DNA from: an uncultured Lachnospiraceae bacterium
GTDB taxonomy: Bacteria; Bacillota; Clostridia; Lachnospirales; Lachnospiraceae
DNA: 64,000 bases
Direction of reading: 5' to 3'
NCBI GenBank assembly: GCA_947626435.1
Contig: CANQSB010000010.1
Coordinates: 24,406 to 88,405 of the forward strand
In this document: in pieces, positions 28,819-40,000 of the stretch
How positions within the stretch are numbered: the first letter of the stretch is position 1
How the letters are laid out: every line of letters begins with the position of its first letter
Notes under the pieces: model-generated
The model's input: only the letters and a program-made list of their open reading frames with translations
Told to the model about the DNA's origin: nothing
The model's database searches: none
Made by a program: the position numbers and the translations under genes

Positions 28819-30915
28819 TTAGTCTGTCGGCGACATAGGCATCACACATTGTATCTGTTTCAGCTCAATTATGCCGTTTGGCGGCAGAATGAGATTGCCG
28901 TCGCGCGTTCTTTTCACATTGCCGTCACGCACATCAAAAGTGAGGTCGTTTACCGCCGCTACACAGTCGAGCCTGTCAATCGCCCCGTACAAGTCGCTGT
29001 ACACGATTACCGCTCCGAATTGCTTTTGATACGCCGCAAAATACTCTCTCACAGCCGCGTAGATAATCTCCCTCGCCTGCAAAAAATGCGGTTTCACCTC
29101 TACTTCAAGCGCAATATCCAAATATATGTACCGCGGCGCCAAAAGCTCTATACCGGCGCCAAGCATGCGGTACTTTTCAAGATACGCGAGAATATTACGG
29201 CGATACGCATCCGACAGCGCTTTTCTCTCCTGAAAATATATGGGCTTTACTACTATTGTAAGCGTATTCCCCTCATCATTGTCCGCGGGTATAACCTTAC
29301 AGCCGTCAATCAAAAGCCCGGGCGTCTCCATCACATGGCGCTCATAATCAGCATTTGTGACCGCCGTCTGCGATGTCTTCAAAAGCTTCCTCGCCCTGAA
29401 AAAACATTCCTCTATGGTTTCCTCCTCCATACCGCCATAAGCATCGTGCTCACTATGTATATAGATTGCGCCTTCATCTTCCTCGTCAGGAAATACATCA
29501 AGCGTGCCATGTGTCACATTGCCTTCCGCGCCGCGCGTCTCCACAAAGGAAATCAAAATCACACTTCCCTCGGGCGCCATGCCATGTTCACAGTCGCCAA
29601 AACAAATCATGGCGTTTTCCGTATCCACCACAAAATGTCTGTCCTCCGGCGTGGACGCGCCAAAATCCAGGACGCGTTTCCAACGCGAAAAACCGCCGCC
29701 GCTCCCTATCTCATGGACAAGTATCTCCACACTGTCATATAAAATATCCTTCGTCGGAAGTTCCATCTCCTGATACGGCATTCCGTTTCCGATTCCAAGA
29801 CATCTCTGCAGACGCGGGCGCTCCATATAGCTCACTATCAGCACAATCGGATTGTTTCCCGCGTCATCCGCGTCAAAAGTCCATTCCGTCCCAAGCTCCC
29901 CGCCCTTTGCGTATTTCTCCGATACTGCAATGGGATAATATATATCGCCTTTCTTCAAATACAAGTCATTAGCGCCTTCAAGCCCCGCATATGTATTCAC
30001 GCATACGGAATATCTGCCGTCCTTTTTTGCGGCGACGGTCTCCTGCGCCTCCACCCATGTATCCTTCTGCACTACGCGCACCATATTCATCCTTATGCGT
30101 TCAAGCATCGGCGGTATGTCGATATCGCTTTTCTCCACCCGCACTCGCACAAAGTACGCGCTATTGCCAAATACTGATTTTTCTTCCATCTCCTGCTCTA
30201 TCAGGATATACAGCATACCGCTTTGGAGCATGCCATGTGTGTTGTCCTCCACAGCCTCCACGGGCTGCCATGCCCCGTTGGCATAATACTCAAACCCAAG
30301 CTGCAAAAGCGGCATATACATCATCTCAGATATGGGGTTGCGCCTCTTTTTATTTTCAAGCTCCTCGACAAGACCGACATAAATGCCGACCATCTCTCCT
30401 ATCGGGAGCGCCTTTTCAAATCCGATATACCAGTCGTCGCCGCACTCCGGAGCTAATCCGAATATCGGGAGCCTGAGCCTTCTGTTGTCCTCTATGTTGC
30501 CGCCGACGCAGGTATTTTCAAGTTCAGTCTTGCCATGAAAGCAGTAGCGTATACTGTTGCGCCCTATATACTGCCTGCGGACGGTTTCAAACGGCACTGT
30601 CCCCGCGCCCAGCTTCGTCCCCGCCGGCAAGGAGAGAGGCGCGTCCGAATATATATTGACAAAGGTTTCGGCAGGCGTGCGGCGGCGCGGGCTTATTCCC
30701 AAAAGCTTTAAATATTTCTTTTTATGCTCAACTCCTATCCGGTCAAGGAAATACTGCTGTCCCTCCTTTATCCACGAAAACAGCTCAAGCATCGTAATTC
30801 CGGGGTCGTGATAATTAAAATCCGTCCACTGCGGAAACAGGCTCACAGCCATATTTCTGGCATCCTCCATTATGTCGCTAAACTGCTCCGTATCAAGCTG
30901 ATAATCCGCCAGCAT
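28819..30915 (-). CDS. Putative baseplate assembly protein (baseplate J-like)
   Basis: FPQWTDFNYHDPGITMLELFSWIKEGQQYFLDRIG...TAVTNADYERHVMETPG; organisation typical of CIS baseplate J proteins. Confidence 0.9.
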   Translation of the reverse strand: MLADYQLDTEQFSDIMEDARNMAVSLFPQWTDFNYHDPGITMLELFSWIKEGQQYFLDRIGVEHKKKYLKLLGISPRRRTPAETFVNIYSDAPLSLPAGTKLGAGTVPFETVRRQYIGRNSIRYCFHGKTELENTCVGGNIEDNRRLRLPIFGLAPECGDDWYIGFEKALPIGEMVGIYVGLVEELENKKRRNPISEMMYMPLLQLGFEYYANGAWQPVEAVEDNTHGMLQSGMLYILIEQEMEEKSVFGNSAYFVRVRVEKSDIDIPPMLERIRMNMVRVVQKDTWVEAQETVAAKKDGRYSVCVNTYAGLEGANDLYLKKGDIYYPIAVSEKYAKGGELGTEWTFDADDAGNNPIVLIVSYMERPRLQRCLGIGNGMPYQEMELPTKDILYDSVEILVHEIGSGGGFSRWKRVLDFGASTPEDRHFVVDTENAMICFGDCEHGMAPEGSVILISFVETRGAEGNVTHGTLDVFPDEEDEGAIYIHSEHDAYGGMEEETIEECFFRARKLLKTSQTAVTNADYERHVMETPGLLIDGCKVIPADNDEGNTLTIVVKPIYFQERKALSDAYRRNILAYLEKYRMLGAGIELLAPRYIYLDIALEVEVKPHFLQAREIIYAAVREYFAAYQKQFGAVIVYSDLYGAIDRLDCVAAVNDLTFDVRDGNVKRTRDGNLILPPNGIIELKQIQCVMPMSPTD

Positions 30916-30932
30916 TCGCTCTCACCTCCCCT

Positions 30933-33914
30933 TTATTTTACATGCACTATAGTCTCATGCTTGCCGCTGATTGGCAGGACATATTTCCAGTTCCTGATTT
31001 TTTCGGCGTCTACTTCAGTCATTCCCGATTGCTCTCCCACAAATGTACTGATATATATATTTCTGATATATAAAAGTTTTGGTATATCCGTTATGGCATT
31101 GCGTATCTGAAGGCTGTTTGGCAGAGTGCCTATATCCCATCCCGAGCCGTCAAAGTTGCCGTTTATCGGGTCCAAAAATCTATCAAGCCGCGCCTGAACC
31201 TGCTTTTTTAATCTAAATACATCGTCAAAGCTCTCCGCGGCAGCCTCCACGCGTATCCTAAGCTCCACTAGCTGCGGAGCTATGACGGCAAAACGCCCCT
31301 GCTCGATAAGCCCGTTATAAAGCTTTTCTCTTATGTAGCGCTCCACCTGCTCCTTTATATCATAAAAACGCGTATGCGCCTGCTTTAAATCTTCATGGAG
31401 GACTACAAGCGTGACGGCGCCGCTTTTTTTCTGTCCGTTTTCATCATAGCCCGAAAAACACTTCACGCGCCGTATGCTCCTCGACGCCTCCATAGCTATC
31501 TCCTCAAAGTCACGCTCTGTTATTGCCATGTTCTGGTGGCGTAGTACAGCCGCGTTTCTTTTGAGCGCCGCGTTAAGATTTTCCGCATCCTGTCCGCCCG
31601 TAAGCTGCTTTGGATTGTATACGCTGCTTATAAAGCCTACATAGCTTTCCGTCTGGCTTATGGAGCCTTCGGGCACATTCGTATGCGCGCCGCCGCCCGT
31701 CCGATAGTTGACGAGAATATTGTCCGTCCGCGCCGCGGGCGGTATTCTGCCATACCTGCCGTTTCCAAAGCGTATCGTACCCTCATTGGCATCGAGCATA
31801 AAATGGCGGTCCATGCCCCCGGACGACAAAAAATCATCCACAAGCTCCCACTCGACCCACGCGCGCAAGAGCTCGCCGTCCTCGCGGTACTCAGGCATAA
31901 GCTTTCCGGTCTTTCTAAGCTGATTAAGCTCCTCACTGCCAAGGCTCCCCGTCTCATCCACCCAGAGCCTTATGTCTATCACATGGTCGTACAGCAGTTC
32001 AAAACGCGTATCCTCCTGATACACTTCCATATGGAAAAGCTCTGTCTGTATATCGGTAAGCTGCCGTATGGGCACAGTATTCATATATATGCCGCAAAGA
32101 CACGGCAGATTTTTTTGCTCCTCATCCGAAACGCTTTCGCCGATGTCGATAATCCTTATCCAATACTGCTCCCGTCCGTAAAGCCTCTTGGAGGCGAAAT
32201 GGCTGCTGCCAAGCATAGTGACAAGCCCCGTACCCGACAGATTCTGCGTCTCATCTACAAGCTCGAGCTCGCGCCAGCCGCCCTTGACGCTCCAATACTG
32301 CCAGATAAGGTTTTTCTTTTTTCTGTCAAGCTGCTGCGTAAAATCAAACAAAATCTTAATCGGCTCTCCGATAGGCGCCGTATCAAAGCCAAAGTAGAGC
32401 GCATCCTCATCGTCCGCTATGCCCCCAAACGGATAAAATTCTTTCATAAAGCCATGCCTGCCTGACATATGCGTTTCCCGTTCGAGATTGTTCTCCGTGA
32501 TGAGCTGCTGGGGCACTATCGGCGCCTCCTCGTATGTATACTTAAAATGGACATTGTCCATGATTGGCGAAATATAATTGCCGCGCAGCTTGTAAAGGTT
32601 GTTTACCTTCATCACGCGCGCGCGTATATAGCACCCCTCTTTGGCGTTTATCAAAATCGGCTCCATATCCTGCGGACAGACAAAGCGCATTGTCTTGTAC
32701 TGCTCCTTAGTGCCGTTCTTTGTGGTGAACACATCGCCGTATTTATTCTTTTCAAAGAGCGCCGTCCAGCCAAGCCCGTTGTAATACTCCCATACAACCT
32801 CCTCGACAGTGACATCATAATCAGGGGCGACAAGAAAATCCTCCTTTTTCATCACCCAATCATACTCCACTGCTGCCTCGTCATTCGTGTCAAGTGGGAT
32901 TTTGGCAAACGACAGCGTAAATGACATTGTCACGCTCGCACCCTTTTTCCTGAATACCTCATCAGACAAAAAGTATACCTCGCTGTAATCCGAGAGCTGC
33001 TCTCCGAACGGAAAGAAATCCTCTTTTGTGATGTCCATTCCGTTTGCGTATATGCCGCGCGGCGCCGTTCGTTCATTGCTTGACGTAATCAAAAGTCTGT
33101 TAAAACAGAAACGGTCAAGCAGTTCAGCGTCCTGCGTCTCGCACATTATCCAGAAGCTTTCTCTTTCCTCCTCTGTCCTCAGCGCAAACGGGGCATCGTT
33201 TTTCCCGATGATAAAGACAAGCCTGTTTCCGTCCTGTCCCGCAGAGCGAAACGGCACATAGCCATCTTCCGAACTGTAATAAAATTTAAGCCCCTTTGTA
33301 TATTCCAAAGGAACAGCCTCGCCCCGGAGAAGAAACTCCACTGTAATCCTGCCCGCGCCCGTAATCGAAAACGCGTCGTCATGGCAGAAATACAGCCTGT
33401 GTTTCTGCAGGTTTTCCGTCTTGTAATCAAATAAAAATACGCCGTTATCCTGTAAATTTTCTATATTGGAAATACCGATGAAATCCCTCTGTCCCGACAC
33501 CTGAAGCATATTGTCAATATGCGCGGGAGTGACAAAGATATCCTCCAGCGTCTCAAACGAAACCTCTCCATCCTCAGACATGGCCGGGGCAATCACGCGA
33601 AAGCCGGCGGGCACCTCCGCCCCCTCGACTTCGTCGCTCACCATGCCAAAAGTCACATACCCCTCCGACGGCGTCGCCGGCAAAAGCTGCGCGTCAAGCG
33701 AATTGAAAAAGGCAATCTGGTTTTTATAAGGCAGATACTGGAATTTCTTTGCCGTACCGTACAGCATATTACCATAGACAGTCGCAAGCGCCGAACCTAT
33801 GTCGGGCATATCGGTCCCAAAGCGCCACTCCGGCGTATAGCTTGCCGCTTTTTTCTGTATCTGCTCTATGATTTCTTCAAATGTCTCGAATGGCGAACCT
33901 GCCTTGGTGCCCAT
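30933..33914 (-). CDS. Second, larger baseplate J-like protein
   Basis: YTPEWRFGTDMPDIGSALATVYGNMLYGT...TGGGAHTNVPEGSISQ...NMAITERDFEEIAMEASRSIRRVKCFSGYD. Confidence 0.88.
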   Translation of the reverse strand: MGTKAGSPFETFEEIIEQIQKKAASYTPEWRFGTDMPDIGSALATVYGNMLYGTAKKFQYLPYKNQIAFFNSLDAQLLPATPSEGYVTFGMVSDEVEGAEVPAGFRVIAPAMSEDGEVSFETLEDIFVTPAHIDNMLQVSGQRDFIGISNIENLQDNGVFLFDYKTENLQKHRLYFCHDDAFSITGAGRITVEFLLRGEAVPLEYTKGLKFYYSSEDGYVPFRSAGQDGNRLVFIIGKNDAPFALRTEEERESFWIMCETQDAELLDRFCFNRLLITSSNERTAPRGIYANGMDITKEDFFPFGEQLSDYSEVYFLSDEVFRKKGASVTMSFTLSFAKIPLDTNDEAAVEYDWVMKKEDFLVAPDYDVTVEEVVWEYYNGLGWTALFEKNKYGDVFTTKNGTKEQYKTMRFVCPQDMEPILINAKEGCYIRARVMKVNNLYKLRGNYISPIMDNVHFKYTYEEAPIVPQQLITENNLERETHMSGRHGFMKEFYPFGGIADDEDALYFGFDTAPIGEPIKILFDFTQQLDRKKKNLIWQYWSVKGGWRELELVDETQNLSGTGLVTMLGSSHFASKRLYGREQYWIRIIDIGESVSDEEQKNLPCLCGIYMNTVPIRQLTDIQTELFHMEVYQEDTRFELLYDHVIDIRLWVDETGSLGSEELNQLRKTGKLMPEYREDGELLRAWVEWELVDDFLSSGGMDRHFMLDANEGTIRFGNGRYGRIPPAARTDNILVNYRTGGGAHTNVPEGSISQTESYVGFISSVYNPKQLTGGQDAENLNAALKRNAAVLRHQNMAITERDFEEIAMEASRSIRRVKCFSGYDENGQKKSGAVTLVVLHEDLKQAHTRFYDIKEQVERYIREKLYNGLIEQGRFAVIAPQLVELRIRVEAAAESFDDVFRLKKQVQARLDRFLDPINGNFDGSGWDIGTLPNSLQIRNAITDIPKLLYIRNIYISTFVGEQSGMTEVDAEKIRNWKYVLPISGKHETIVHVK

Positions 33915-33944
33915 ATGCTCCCTCCTTTGCCTTTATGATGATAC

Positions 33945-34364
33945 TTACGCGTTCTCCCCAAAGCCCTCGTTCATGTAGAACGGGAACACAAGATTGTACG
34001 GATTGTTTGTAGAGCGCACAGTATAGCTTATATTTATGTAGACGCACCCATCTTTGTCCTCATCAACGGTAAGCACCACGTCAAGGTCCGTAATCCTTGG
34101 CTCCCACAAGGTAATCGCCTCGCGCACCTCGCGCTCCATCATGCTAAGCGTCGTATAGTCCATGGTGCCAAACGCGTAATCATGCACGCCGCATCCAAAC
34201 TCAGGGTTCATGATGCGCTCGCCCTTTCTAGTCATAAGGATAATATAAATTGCCTCCTTTATATCGTCCTCATAGCTTACCATCTGCATTTTACCCGTTA
34301 CCTTATCCACCTGTATCGGGAATTTAAATCCCCGCCCCAGAAACGCGTTGACGTCTTCTTTCAT
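33945..34364 (-). CDS. gp25/GPW-family baseplate wedge protein
   Basis: LGRGFKFPIQVDKVTGKMQMVSYEDDIKEAIYIILMTRKGERIMNPEFGCGVHDYAFG. Confidence 0.95.
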   Translation of the reverse strand: MKEDVNAFLGRGFKFPIQVDKVTGKMQMVSYEDDIKEAIYIILMTRKGERIMNPEFGCGVHDYAFGTMDYTTLSMMEREVREAITLWEPRITDLDVVLTVDEDKDGCVYINISYTVRSTNNPYNLVFPFYMNEGFGENA

Positions 34365-34410
34365 AACAATCTCCGTATAATCTCCGTTTTGCTAAGCGGC
34401 TTAATTTATT

Positions 34411-35199
34411 TTAGTTGATTTTAACCATGCTGCCCTTTACCTCGAGTATGCCGCTTGAATTGAGTTTCATTGAACCGCTTGCCTTTACCTCCACGCTCGA
34501 CGAGCCCTGCGCCGAAAAGCCCGCCTTTGCCGCAAGCTTGATATTTTGCCCGTCCACGTTAAAGCCGCTCTTTGCCTGGTTTTTGATGTCCTGATTGGCT
34601 ATCGTCACTGATTTGTCGTCCAGAGTAATGACATCATTTTTGCCTATCTTCATCTCTATCTTTGACTTCGCGCACAAGGTTATGACACCTTTGTCACAAT
34701 CAAGCGTGACGGCGTTTTCGCCCTTGTCGTCCTTTAGCGATATAAGCTTTTTTTCGTCCTCGATATGTATGTTGAGCTTTGCGGGCGATATGATATCTAT
34801 CTTTTCTTTCCCTTTTTCCTCGTCAAAGATGACCTCGCATCCGCCCTTGGTCTTAAAGCGTTTTATCGTGTTTTTGTCGTTCGCCGTCTTATCGGGGAGC
34901 TTATTCTTCTTGTCCCAAATCGCGCCAAGCACTATGGGGCAGTCTTTTTGTCCCATCTCAAAGCCAATCACTACGCGCTGTCCGACCTCGGGCAGGATAT
35001 AATTTCCATACCCTGTGCCCGCATAGCTTGTCATTACGGGCACCCATCCCGTCACGCACTTGCCCGCATCGCCAAGAAACATCTCAACCTTGACCATGCC
35101 GGGGTGCTTTTCGTCCCAGTTTTCCTTTACGATGCCTGTCGTAATGCCTGACACCGTATCCTTATTCGCCTCGCCCGAAGACCCGCCAAGCAGCGTCAT
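34411..35199 (-). CDS. gpV/VgrG-type spike protein
   Basis: GIVKENWDEKHPGMVKVEMFLGDAGKCVTGWVPVMTSYAGTGYGNYILPEVGQRVVIGFEMGQKDCPIVLGAIWDKKNKLP; beta-helix-like C-terminus. Confidence 0.92.
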   Translation of the reverse strand: MTLLGGSSGEANKDTVSGITTGIVKENWDEKHPGMVKVEMFLGDAGKCVTGWVPVMTSYAGTGYGNYILPEVGQRVVIGFEMGQKDCPIVLGAIWDKKNKLPDKTANDKNTIKRFKTKGGCEVIFDEEKGKEKIDIISPAKLNIHIEDEKKLISLKDDKGENAVTLDCDKGVITLCAKSKIEMKIGKNDVITLDDKSVTIANQDIKNQAKSGFNVDGQNIKLAAKAGFSAQGSSSVEVKASGSMKLNSSGILEVKGSMVKIN

Positions 35200-36290
35200 A
35201 TGCAGCCCCCCACCTCAAACTGTGTAACAAAATCGTCTTTTGTATATGTATGAGTTACCTCTGTAATGTAATACTTCTTATCCGCTATCGCGTCAACATT
35301 TTCCACCTCGAGGTAACGCCCCGGGACAATCTCGGGCAGCCCGATTGTGCTGCCGTAGCCCACTGTGCTTTTTTCCTGTATCTGCCTTGCTATCGCCTCG
35401 GCTTTTGTCTTTGCCTTCTCCTGCGTGTCCACTGCCGCGTCCGTGATAGTGTATATCGGCGTCTGGCTCATCGCTTTTTTCTGTGTCGCGTTTGATTTGA
35501 CCTTTGCCTTCGCCGTGATTGTCTTCTCATTTTCGTCTGTGCCGTGCACCTCCACAGTCAAATCCTTGTAGCAGTGTGATATCTGCAGACTCTTAAGCTC
35601 CCTGCCGTAGCGTACTGTCATAATAGGCGTCGTCACCTTCTGCGGCTTGCGAAAATACGCCGTCCCCGCAAATACAATAAATTCTCTGTCCGCCTTGCCG
35701 CGCCCGATAAGCTGCCGGGTGACAAACTCATAATCTGTGCCAAGCTGCGCAATCGGCGATTCCAGCTTGTCGTTTGTCGCGTCAACGCTCGTCTTGCATA
35801 CAGCAGAATAATTCTTCATCACCTGTGAAAATATATCCGAATAATTTTTTGCGTCATACAAAAATTCCTTTTTCCCCGAAATCATCATCAGCCTTTTCAC
35901 GTCCATAAGCGTGATTACAAAAAGCTCCACCTCTCCCATCTCCACGCCCATCATCTCCACATAGCCTTTAAATATCTTCTGCGTAGTTGACAGGTATCCA
36001 AGCTCGACCTCCGCGACCGTACCGAGCGGAAACGTGCTCTTTACACTCGATTCAAATGAATGTTTTTCCTCATTATACTGGTTCGCGAATTTAATCGTCA
36101 CGCTTCCCGCCATATGGACAGAAAGCCTGACTTCCAGCTCATGCACTATAAGTTTCTTTGTCTTTATCACATCAACGCCGTTTACCTTTACCTTGACGAG
36201 CGGAACGATAAAATTCGCATATGTATCGGCAAGCTTTTTATATGTCGACTTAGCCGTCATCAAATCTGCCATATTATTTCTCCATTCCAC
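35196..36290 (-). CDS. Phage late-control D-like (gp27-like) spike base protein
   Basis: VKVNGVDVIKTKKLIVHELEVRLSVHMAGSVTIKF...; overlaps the gpV gene start. Confidence 0.85.
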   Translation of the reverse strand: MEWRNNMADLMTAKSTYKKLADTYANFIVPLVKVKVNGVDVIKTKKLIVHELEVRLSVHMAGSVTIKFANQYNEEKHSFESSVKSTFPLGTVAEVELGYLSTTQKIFKGYVEMMGVEMGEVELFVITLMDVKRLMMISGKKEFLYDAKNYSDIFSQVMKNYSAVCKTSVDATNDKLESPIAQLGTDYEFVTRQLIGRGKADREFIVFAGTAYFRKPQKVTTPIMTVRYGRELKSLQISHCYKDLTVEVHGTDENEKTITAKAKVKSNATQKKAMSQTPIYTITDAAVDTQEKAKTKAEAIARQIQEKSTVGYGSTIGLPEIVPGRYLEVENVDAIADKKYYITEVTHTYTKDDFVTQFEVGGCI

Positions 36291-36291
36291 A

Positions 36292-36978
36292 CTATTTTAA
36301 AGCGGGCACCTTTAGCACTGTCCCTGTGGGAACGTCAAACGGGTCCATTATATTATTCGCCAGCGCTATCTCGCGCCACCTGCTTATATCGCCATATTCC
36401 GTGCCTGCCAGCCTCCAAATGTCCGCCCGCTCCGATACTACGCGGCTTTTCGTCCTGTCCGGAGATTCCAGCGGTATTTTTGCCTCCGACTTTTCAGGTA
36501 TGCCTATGAGCTGCGCGTCAACTTTTGCCTGTATTGGCATTCCGTTTTTGTTAAACATCGTGTAGGTAGTGGAAACCGACTTCACAAAGCCCGGGAAACA
36601 AATCGACCCCCATACGAATTTCACTATGGGCGGTCTGTGCAAATCCGGTTTCAAATGAACCAGATTAGAAAAATCATTTGTAAGCACAGTTACGTCCGAC
36701 TCAATGACCGAGCCGATTTTTGAAAGCTCCTTTATGCCGCTCGTGTCAAAGAAAAAGCTGATTTCAAGCTGCGGCAGCACCATTCCCGAATAAATTATAT
36801 ACGGATTTTCCTTGTCCGCCGATGAACTGTACTGCGCCGTCTTTGTTATGCGGAACTGTTCGGGATTAAACTGGACATGAATCTGTTTGCCGTCTTCTGT
36901 CTGAAAATACGCTTTGCCCGAAAACATAGCCTTTATTCCCGTTACCAGTGATTTTAAAGAAGACAATAAAACCGACAT
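36292..36978 (-). CDS. LysM-containing CIS tube-baseplate protein
   Basis: IHVQFNPEQFRITKTAQYSSSADK...C-terminal LysM-like ADIWRLAGTEYGDISRWREIALANNIMDPFDVPTGTVLKVP. Confidence 0.92.
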   Translation of the reverse strand: MSVLLSSLKSLVTGIKAMFSGKAYFQTEDGKQIHVQFNPEQFRITKTAQYSSSADKENPYIIYSGMVLPQLEISFFFDTSGIKELSKIGSVIESDVTVLTNDFSNLVHLKPDLHRPPIVKFVWGSICFPGFVKSVSTTYTMFNKNGMPIQAKVDAQLIGIPEKSEAKIPLESPDRTKSRVVSERADIWRLAGTEYGDISRWREIALANNIMDPFDVPTGTVLKVPALK

Positions 36979-37015
36979 TCCAAATCCCTCCTATCATTTA
37001 TTCTGTAAATCTTAC

Positions 37016-40000
37016 TTAGTCCATACCGCTGCGCATGCGCTCCAAGAGCAGCTCGTCTTTAATCTTAGCCATCATTCTGCCGCTGTCCTGCGCTGTCCTT
37101 AGTTTTCCCTCCACACTGTAGCTTTTCTCGCGAAACCGCTCCAGCTCCTTCTGCTGCCCTGAAAGCTTCTTCTCCACCTCGTCAAGCTGGTTCGTGCGGT
37201 TTCGCAGCTCGTTTTGGTAATCGAGCAAATCGCTTTCCAGCCTTCTGATAATTATTTCCTGTTCGCGTATCTCTCTGCCGCTCTCCCGGTTTTGTGCCTC
37301 GTCGTCATTCTTCTGCGTCGTGTTTTTGGCAAGCGCGTAGACTATCTCCTGCGGCTGTAATCCCGCTCCCGTCCCCGCGACAGATATCGGTATCACGGCT
37401 CCCGCCTCCTCGCGGAGTACAAGCCTGTTGCGCACCCTGCCTGTGGGCGGTCTTGTAAAGTCACTGTTGTATTGGGTAAGCAGTTCCATAGATATATCCT
37501 GCGGCGGCAGCTGTGTACTGCCCGGATTTATCAGCGCCGAATCTGCCTGCGCCGCCGCGCCGCCATTTTCGCCTGTCTGTACCGCATCTGCTGTCCGCAC
37601 TGTGGCATTTGCCTGTGGAATATTTGACACTATATATACCAGAGTACGCGCAAGCGCTGACGCCTCCGCCGCGTCTTTGACCCCCGCATATCTGTGCTCA
37701 TGGATTATATCATAAAATAATGTCTCATATTCCTCCGTATTTTCCGCAGCCAGCATTTTTGTGATGTCATCACTTCTATTTAAAATATTCTGAATTTCCG
37801 TCCGTGTCGTGTCATACTGACTGAAAAGCTCCTGCTCTGCCTGCCTTTGAGGCGTTGTCTGCGTCTCATGGCTGTGTGGCGCAAATGAAACGCTCTCCAA
37901 AAGCTCTGTAATCTGCTCTAAGCGCTCTCTCTGCATAATCGGGCTCTGCTCCTCGATAAAATGCCTCGCCGCCTCGCGCATTGCCACCAAATCAAGCTTT
38001 TCCGTCGCTGTCTTATATACAAGGGAGCTTTCCTTCTCTATGCGCCCGCTCTGTGCAGTCTCCCTCTGCTCAGGCTCTGACTGCCTCTCTCTCAAAACTG
38101 TCTCCTGAACCGACTGCCCCTGCCTTAGTATTGTCTCCTGCTGCGTGCTGTTGTTTTCTGTAGTCCTCAATAGCAGCTCTATCTCCGCATCTGAAAAAAT
38201 CTCAGGATTTTCCTCATTATGCGTGCCGCTGACTGTCGCCTCTACTCTGTGCTCGCGGATTAAATCATAAAAGAGCGTCTTGTACTCCTCCGTTTTCTCC
38301 TCGAGCAGCATTTTTGTGACATCGTCGCTTGTATTTAAAATATTCCTTATTTCCGTCTGTGTTTTCTCGTATTGTCTGAAAAGCTCCTGACCCTTTTGTC
38401 CGTCCGTCTCCTGCTGTGTATCATAATCCATTGGAGCAAATGAAACGCTCTCCAAAAGCTCTGTAATCTGCTCTAAGCGCTCTCTCTGCACTATCGGGCT
38501 CTGCTCCTCGATAAAATGCCGCGCAACCTCGCGTATCGCTATCAAATCAAGCTTTTTAAGCGCTGTCTTATATACCAAGGAGCTTTCATTTTCCATATGT
38601 CCGCTTTGTGCAGCCGCCCTCTGTTCAAGCTCAGGCTGCCTCTCTCTCAAAACAGTCTCCTGAACCGACTGCTCCTGCCTTAGTATTGTCTCCTGCCACG
38701 TGCTGTTGTTTTCTGTGGTTCTCAATAATAGCTCTATCTCCGCATCTGAAAAAATCTCCGGATTTTCCTCATTATGCGTACCGCTGTCTGTCGCTTCAAT
38801 TCTGTGCTCACGGATTAAATCGAAAAAGAGCGTCTTGTACTCCTCCGTTTTTTCCTCCAGCAGCATTTTGGTAACATCGTCGCCTGCATTTAAAATATTC
38901 CTTATTTCCGTCTGTGTTTTCTCGTACTGTCTGAAAACTTCTTGAAAGTTTTTTCTGTCCGTTTCCTGCCGCATGTCATAATCACTCGGCTCAAATGATA
39001 CGCCGCCCAAAAGCTCTACAATCTGCTCCAGACGCTCTCTCTGTACCGCCGTACTGCGCTCATCAATGAAGTGCTGCGCAATCTCGCGCATAGCTATCAA
39101 ATCAAGCTTTTTCAGTACTGTCTCATATATCAGTGAGCTTTCCTTTTCTGAATGTTCCCACTGCATAGTATCAGCGCGCTCAGTCATGCTCTGACGCAGG
39201 ATGGTTTCATCGTGCGTCTGCTCCTGTTTTAATATTGTTTCCTGTTGTGTGCTGTTGCTTTCCGCTGATTTCAGCACAAGCTCCGTTTCCTTCTCTGAAA
39301 AAACTTTGGCTCTTTCTCCGCTGACCGAAGCATTATCTGTTTCGTCTGATTTCTCCTGTCCCGCAATCGGCTCATGCCTTACTATTGTTTCCTGCCGTAC
39401 TATGCCGTCGTCCGCTGTCCTTAGCAGCAGCTCTATTTCCTCATTTGAAAAAATCCGCAGGCTTTCCTCGCTGTCAGCCCTGCCTTCCTTAATAAGCTCT
39501 AAAAAGCGGCTCTTGTATTCCTCCGTCCTCTCCTCAAAAAGCTTTCGGGTAGTCTCGTCACTTTTGTTCAGCGTCTGCGTGATTTTCTCCTGTATGTCCT
39601 CATATGTCACATCGCTGCCGCCCTCAACAGCCGATATGTCCTGTTGCTCCTGATTAATGCTCTGCCGCCTTATCTGCGTCATGGACTGAAGCGCTTTCAA
39701 TATGGTTTCCCTGCGCTTGTCGTCCGCCGCCTGCAGCCTATCCAAAAAAAGCCTCCCGCCGTACTCCTGTATCGCAAAAACAAGCTGCTGCTGCTGTTTT
39801 TGCAAGTCCGCCTCACTCGCAATCTGACTAAGCCGAAAATCAAGGTTATATTGTCTAAGCTGGCGCGTATTCTGCCACTGCCATAGCTGCCTGTAATTTT
39901 TCACCTGATTTTCACGCATCCAATGATACAGATTGCCAAAAAACGACTGTGACATTGTCACAGGCATTATAAAACGCTTTTGCGTATAGCTGTTTTGCTC

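Noticed and set aside
28849-29742. 297-aa plus-strand ORF and similar plus-strand ORFs in 21-45 kb
   Set aside because: All antisense to strongly supported CIS genes; no recognisable motifs.
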